Source: JAJPHY01 sp040754475 (GTDB taxonomy: Bacteria; Actinomycetota; UBA4738; HRBIN12). From it: 15,582 nucleotides of DNA. The stretch is from positions 1 through 15,582 of the forward strand of contig JBFMCN010000090.1 in the NCBI GenBank assembly GCA_040754475.1, given 5' to 3'. Position numbers and translations under genes: made by a program. The notes below the pieces were generated by a model, which saw only the letters and a program-made list of their open reading frames with translations, did not search any database and was not told where the DNA came from. Shown one piece after another: positions 12,320 through 15,582 of the stretch (its first letter is position 1; every line of letters begins with the position of its first letter).

Positions 12320-15300
12320 GCCGACCCTGTCCTTCGAGTGATCCACAAGACGGAGAGCCATAGCGCGGCAAGCACCCATACCTCGACCGTACGGAGCCAT
12401 TGGCGGTCGTAGGTCAGTGTCTGCATCCCCTCCGACGCTTCGAAGCCGATCGCCCAGCCGAAACCCTTCTCGGCATCCGATGGCGTTCCGTTCGACGCGG
12501 CTCTCCAGCCGCCTTCGTTCTGCCAGCCGACGAAGCCGAACCCACCCTCGGTGACTCCGCGGTAGGCGCTCCCCTCAACCTCGAGCGGCTCGGTCTGCGG
12601 CGACGGAACCGACGCGATCTGGCCGAGGTCGGCACCCGCAGCCGCCCGCGCAAACGGCATCGACGTTGTGGTGAAAGCCTGAGGAAGGGCCCGGGCGTTC
12701 TCATAGATGACGAGCCCGCCGGCGGGGATAAGGTCCAGGTCGAGCTGGGCCTCGAGGCGCCCGACAGCCGCCGAGGGCAGATCCCCCGACGCGGCGACGA
12801 CGAATCGCACGGCCAGGGGCGCGAGGAGCGCGCCCCCATGGCTCGTGTCGCCGGCAAGCACCTCCGCAAGAACGCGACGAGCGTAGGCGTGCCCGGGTCC
12901 CTCGGCGACACGCCCGAAGTCGAGCGCGCTCACGCCGTCCCGGTCGGTGATCGCGTAGCGCACCGACGTCGGACCCGCATCGAGCACGCCTTGCGGATCG
13001 CCTCCCGGGGCGGGGAACCGGCCCCCATTCGGCTGGCCCAGCCACAGCACCCGGAACTCCCCCGAGACTCCAGAAATCACCGGCCAGGCGGACGGCAGGT
13101 TGTTCGGTCCGATCCCCCAATTCCCGTAGAAGGTCCCGAACACCTGCCCGGTCAACCCGGCCGCAAGGATGACGGCGAGGGCGGCCGCCCCCACCTGTCG
13201 ATATCCGAAGGCTTGCCGCTCTATCCCGGAGCCGATCGTGGCCAGCCCGTACGCGACCACCGCGGCCTCGCTCAAAGCAGCGACCGACACGTAGATCGGC
13301 GCGTTCGAGAGCGGGGCCGGCATGTATCCCGCGGCCGACGCCCAGGCGAGGAAGATCCCACCCACCGCGGCGAGTACCGCGCCCCACGCTCTGGCGCGGT
13401 ACTCGGAACCCACCAGACTGAAAGCGACAGCGGCGGCGACCGGCAGGAACCAGGCCACCAGCCACGTACCCGATCCACGTGCAGGGGCGAGGCGACCAAG
13501 GAGACCGAAGTCGGTGACCCCAACGTGCGACGAAAGGCTTGCCCCGGGAGCCGACGCGATCGAGGGCACCATTGGGAAGACCAGCGCCGCGGCAACCGCG
13601 GCCGAGGAGAGCCCGATCACCAACCCGCGTCCCCTCCAGCGACCGGCGAGGAGATGCGCAAGGAGCAGCACGGCCACGCCACACACGATCCCGGGAAGGA
13701 AGGCGACGCCGATCGCGATCGCAGCCCCGAGGCCGACAGTCAGCCGGAGAGGACCCTGCGCAGCTCGTCCGCCGAAGGCCGCATCGAGTCGATCCCACGC
13801 CACCGGGAGCACAGCCAGGGGAACCAGGAGCTCGAGGCGTCCCTCAGAGAACGCCCATAGCGCAACCGCCGACAGCGCATAGCTGGCAGCAGCGACGACC
13901 GCCGCCACAGGCTGCCGCGTTTGTCGCATGAGGCCTCGATAGAGGAAGAACGAGGCGGCCGGCAGGGCGAGGACAAGGAGTGCCTTCTGCGCCACCGCAG
14001 TGCTCGAGAACAGGACTCCGGAGAGAGCCCCGAGGGCGGCCAGTGCCGGGCTGGCGGCTTGCGAACCTCCAAGTCCGGTCGTGCGGACCCCGGACACGAA
14101 TTCGTGGAAGAAGTCGCCCGGTGTGGCTGGGAAGCCAGCCAACGCGCCACCAGACAACGCCTCCGGTCCGATGATTCGCCGATACGCGAGCGCCGCGACA
14201 AGCACCGCGAGGGTCCACGCAACGAGCGCAGGGTGCTGCGAGGCAAGTGAGGACGCTTGCCTCCGAAGTCGCGGCTCCTCGGCCTCCTCCTCGATCTGCT
14301 CCTCGAGGATGCGCTCAGCTCGCTGGAACCAGCGCGGCACCCGGAAGAAGGCGGACTCCATGAACCGTCGGACAGAGCGGTCCCGAACGGCGCGCACGGA
14401 TTGTGCCCTGATCCTGCGCCGGAACGTGGAGGGCAGGTGCACGAGGTTCCAGGTCCATGCCGAGAGCAGCTCGTACGCGTCCTCGAACCGCCTGGACACC
14501 GTGAGGTAGGCGAGCCGGACGACACCCGAGACGAAGTGCAGCGGTATGAGCCAGGTGAGCGAGAGGACGCCGTAGTTCTTCAGCATCGAGGCAAGAGCCG
14601 CTCGCTCGGCGTAGTACTGGGGACTTCGCCGGCGGTGAAGCTCCGCGCGCTCGCCCCGCGCGCTCGCCCCGCGATGCCTCGCCTGGGCGAGGGGAGTCAT
14701 CAGGACCCGGAACCCCGCCAGACGGGCCCTCCAGCAGAAATCGAGATCGTCGTGCCGGCCGGCGAGGCGTTCGTCGAGCGCACCGGTTCGCTGCCACGCC
14801 TCTCGGGACACGAGCATGGCGCACGAGGACACGTACAGGACCTCGAGTACCCGGTCGTACTGCCCCTGATCCATCTCGCCGTCTTGCAGCGGGGTATACG
14901 GATGACCGAATCGGTCGGTCGAGCGGCCGACCTCGCGCAGGATCCGCGGGTTGTCCCAATCCACTACCTTGGGGCCGACAACACCGACCCTCTCGACCCC
15001 ACCGATACCCTCCGCGGCCTCCACCATCCTGGCGACGGCGTCGGGCGCGAGAGCCGTGTCATCGTGCAGGACCATCACGTAGTCGGCGGCTTGGGCTACG
15101 GGAAGCTCCAGCGAACTCTGAACGGCCCGGGCGAATCCCGGATCGCCCGTCAGGCGCACGACGCGGCCATCGCCAAGGGCCTGCTCAAGGATCTCGCGCG
15201 AGCCGTCAGTCGAGCCCGCGTCGACGCCCAGAACGCCTAGCCGAGGGTGGGTCTGAGCAGCCAGCGACTGCAGGCAGTCCCGCAGCCACGGCACGCCGTC

Positions 15301-15381
15301 CCGGACCACAAGCACGACCAGCACGCTGGGCGTGCGCACGTCGTCGGACTGGGCGGCTCGATCGGGTGTCGTCGTGACCAT
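12316..15381 (-). CDS. Large membrane GT2 glycosyltransferase
   Basis: A 1021-residue protein. Residues about 17-240 form a GT-A (family 2) domain: VLVVLVVRDGVPWLRDCLQS, LGVDAGSTDGSREIL, VMVLHDDTALAPDAV with the metal-binding acidic pair D107-D108, and GRHDDLDFCWRARLAGF (D211/D212). An amphipathic basic linker (about 320-382) leads to a polytopic membrane region with roughly ten or more hydrophobic segments from about 383 to 760. An outside domain follows (about 770-990), then a final helix (WVLAALWLSVLWI) before the stop. It probably moves a sugar onto a lipid- or wall-linked acceptor; donor and acceptor cannot be read from the sequence. The ATG at 15381 is chosen because upstream codons are Arg-rich and not conserved-looking, although its ribosome binding site is poor. 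The stop overlaps the DUF5719 start. Confidence 0.92.
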   Translation of the reverse strand: MVTTTPDRAAQSDDVRTPSVLVVLVVRDGVPWLRDCLQSLAAQTHPRLGVLGVDAGSTDGSREILEQALGDGRVVRLTGDPGFARAVQSSLELPVAQAADYVMVLHDDTALAPDAVARMVEAAEGIGGVERVGVVGPKVVDWDNPRILREVGRSTDRFGHPYTPLQDGEMDQGQYDRVLEVLYVSSCAMLVSREAWQRTGALDERLAGRHDDLDFCWRARLAGFRVLMTPLAQARHRGASARGERAELHRRRSPQYYAERAALASMLKNYGVLSLTWLIPLHFVSGVVRLAYLTVSRRFEDAYELLSAWTWNLVHLPSTFRRRIRAQSVRAVRDRSVRRFMESAFFRVPRWFQRAERILEEQIEEEAEEPRLRRQASSLASQHPALVAWTLAVLVAALAYRRIIGPEALSGGALAGFPATPGDFFHEFVSGVRTTGLGGSQAASPALAALGALSGVLFSSTAVAQKALLVLALPAASFFLYRGLMRQTRQPVAAVVAAASYALSAVALWAFSEGRLELLVPLAVLPVAWDRLDAAFGGRAAQGPLRLTVGLGAAIAIGVAFLPGIVCGVAVLLLAHLLAGRWRGRGLVIGLSSAAVAAALVFPMVPSIASAPGASLSSHVGVTDFGLLGRLAPARGSGTWLVAWFLPVAAAVAFSLVGSEYRARAWGAVLAAVGGIFLAWASAAGYMPAPLSNAPIYVSVAALSEAAVVAYGLATIGSGIERQAFGYRQVGAAALAVILAAGLTGQVFGTFYGNWGIGPNNLPSAWPVISGVSGEFRVLWLGQPNGGRFPAPGGDPQGVLDAGPTSVRYAITDRDGVSALDFGRVAEGPGHAYARRVLAEVLAGDTSHGGALLAPLAVRFVVAASGDLPSAAVGRLEAQLDLDLIPAGGLVIYENARALPQAFTTTSMPFARAAAGADLGQIASVPSPQTEPLEVEGSAYRGVTEGGFGFVGWQNEGGWRAASNGTPSDAEKGFGWAIGFEASEGMQTLTYDRQWLRTVEVWVLAALWLSVLWITRRTGSA

Positions 15382-15403
15382 GGAGTGCGCTCGCGCGGCG
15401 CGC

Positions 15404-15409
15404 AGCCTA
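15404..15409 (-). promoter_or_regulatory. Possible extended -10 element for the glycosyltransferase gene
   Basis: The minus strand reads TGCTAGGCT: TAGGCT with an extended TGN, about 22 bp before the ATG at 15381 and just after the terminator hairpin. No -35 match is visible. It is the only gap from which the GT2-DUF5719 pair could be transcribed. Confidence 0.35.
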
Positions 15410-15431
15410 GCACGCGAGAACCAAGAGCCGC

Positions 15432-15459
15432 GGAAGGGGGACCGGGCGGTCCCCCTTCC
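15432..15459 (-). terminator. Hairpin terminator after the Lys-rich gene
   Basis: A perfect 12-bp stem (GGAAGGGGGACC with GGTCCCCCTTCC) and a 4-base loop begin 24 bp after the stop codon at 15484. There is no U-run; actinobacterial terminators often lack one. It separates the upstream gene from the glycosyltransferase gene. Confidence 0.75.
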
Positions 15460-15483
15460 CAAGCAGCCACCGCTTGTTCGCGA

Positions 15484-15582
15484 CTACTTCGACGCTACGC
15501 GCTTCTTGGCCGCGGGCTTCTTCACAGTGGTCCGCTTCTTGGCCGTCGTCCGTTTCTTGGCCGCGGGCTTCCGCGCGGTGGT
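15484..15582 (-). CDS. C-terminal Lys/Ala-rich tail of a probable DNA-binding protein (partial)
   Basis: The last 32 codons of a gene entering from beyond the window, ending with TAG at 15484-15486. The tail is built of near-repeats, KPAAKKRTTAKKRTT then VKKPAAKKRVASK, like the histone H1-like tails of actinobacterial HU (HupB) or of some actinobacterial topoisomerase I proteins. Such tails bind nucleic acid. No folded domain is in view, so the identity is open; HupB is only the most common owner of this type of tail. Confidence 0.6.
   Translation of the reverse strand, partial: TTARKPAAKKRTTAKKRTTVKKPAAKKRVASK

Noticed and set aside
12400..13860. A 486-codon open frame on the plus strand
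   Set aside because: It is opposite the membrane part of the glycosyltransferase and gives a highly charged, low-complexity product with no recognisable fold.
15432..15459. A transposon end or attachment site
   Set aside because: The perfect hairpin begins 24 bp after a stop codon and has a 4-base loop, which fits a terminator; no transposase or second copy is seen.

Overview
The window is about 15.6 kb of high-GC DNA in which every credible gene lies on the minus strand, so transcription runs from high to low coordinates. Gene content points to an actinomycete (Actinomycetota): a DUF3499 protein, a DUF5719 protein beside a large membrane GT2 glycosyltransferase, a Lys/Ala-rich basic protein tail, GTG and TTG starts, and candidate leaderless promoters. 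The order secA, hpf, comF ... ahcY ... PGI/PMI-like, phosphomannomutase, DUF3499 resembles, from memory, the Mycobacterium tuberculosis block Rv3240c to Rv3258c. The genes lying between in that species (mtrAB, lpqB, tmk) are not here. The exact lineage cannot be named from the sequence.

Layout in transcription order. At 15484-15582 is the C-terminal tail of a Lys/Ala-rich protein, probably DNA-binding, followed by a perfect 12-bp hairpin terminator (15432-15459). Then come a 1021-residue membrane glycosyltransferase and, sharing an ATGA, a secreted or anchored DUF5719 protein. A cell-wall L,D-transpeptidase follows, then DUF3499. Next is a 117-bp strongly nested inverted repeat, then a small zinc-ribbon protein. 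A coupled sugar-phosphate set follows: phosphomannomutase/phosphoglucomutase, a Trm112-like protein, and a bifunctional PGI/PMI. It is joined by 4-bp stop/start overlaps. Directly after it come purine nucleoside phosphorylase and S-adenosylhomocysteine hydrolase, which overlap each other, then a miniature class II aldolase-like protein and an unknown beta-rich protein. The last block is comF, a structured leader RNA, a short hibernation factor (hpf/raiA), an orphan NarL-type response regulator, and the N-terminal 383 residues of SecA, which runs off the window at base 1.

Functionally the window joins envelope building (mannose-phosphate supply, glycosyltransfer, L,D-cross-linking, Sec export), nucleoside and methyl-cycle by-product salvage (AHCY, PNP), and stationary-phase ribosome control.

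The most interesting non-coding element is the 2424-2690 region upstream of hpf. It holds a promoter-like TATACT and a chain of perfect stems, including a GAGA tetraloop and a multibranch closing helix. I read it as a probable raiA-motif RNA. It is followed by an exact 22-bp tandem duplication just before the hpf ribosome binding site. The 117-bp hairpin at 9394-9510 is the second structure I cannot assign to anything known. No tRNA, rRNA, CRISPR array, insertion sequence or prophage was seen.
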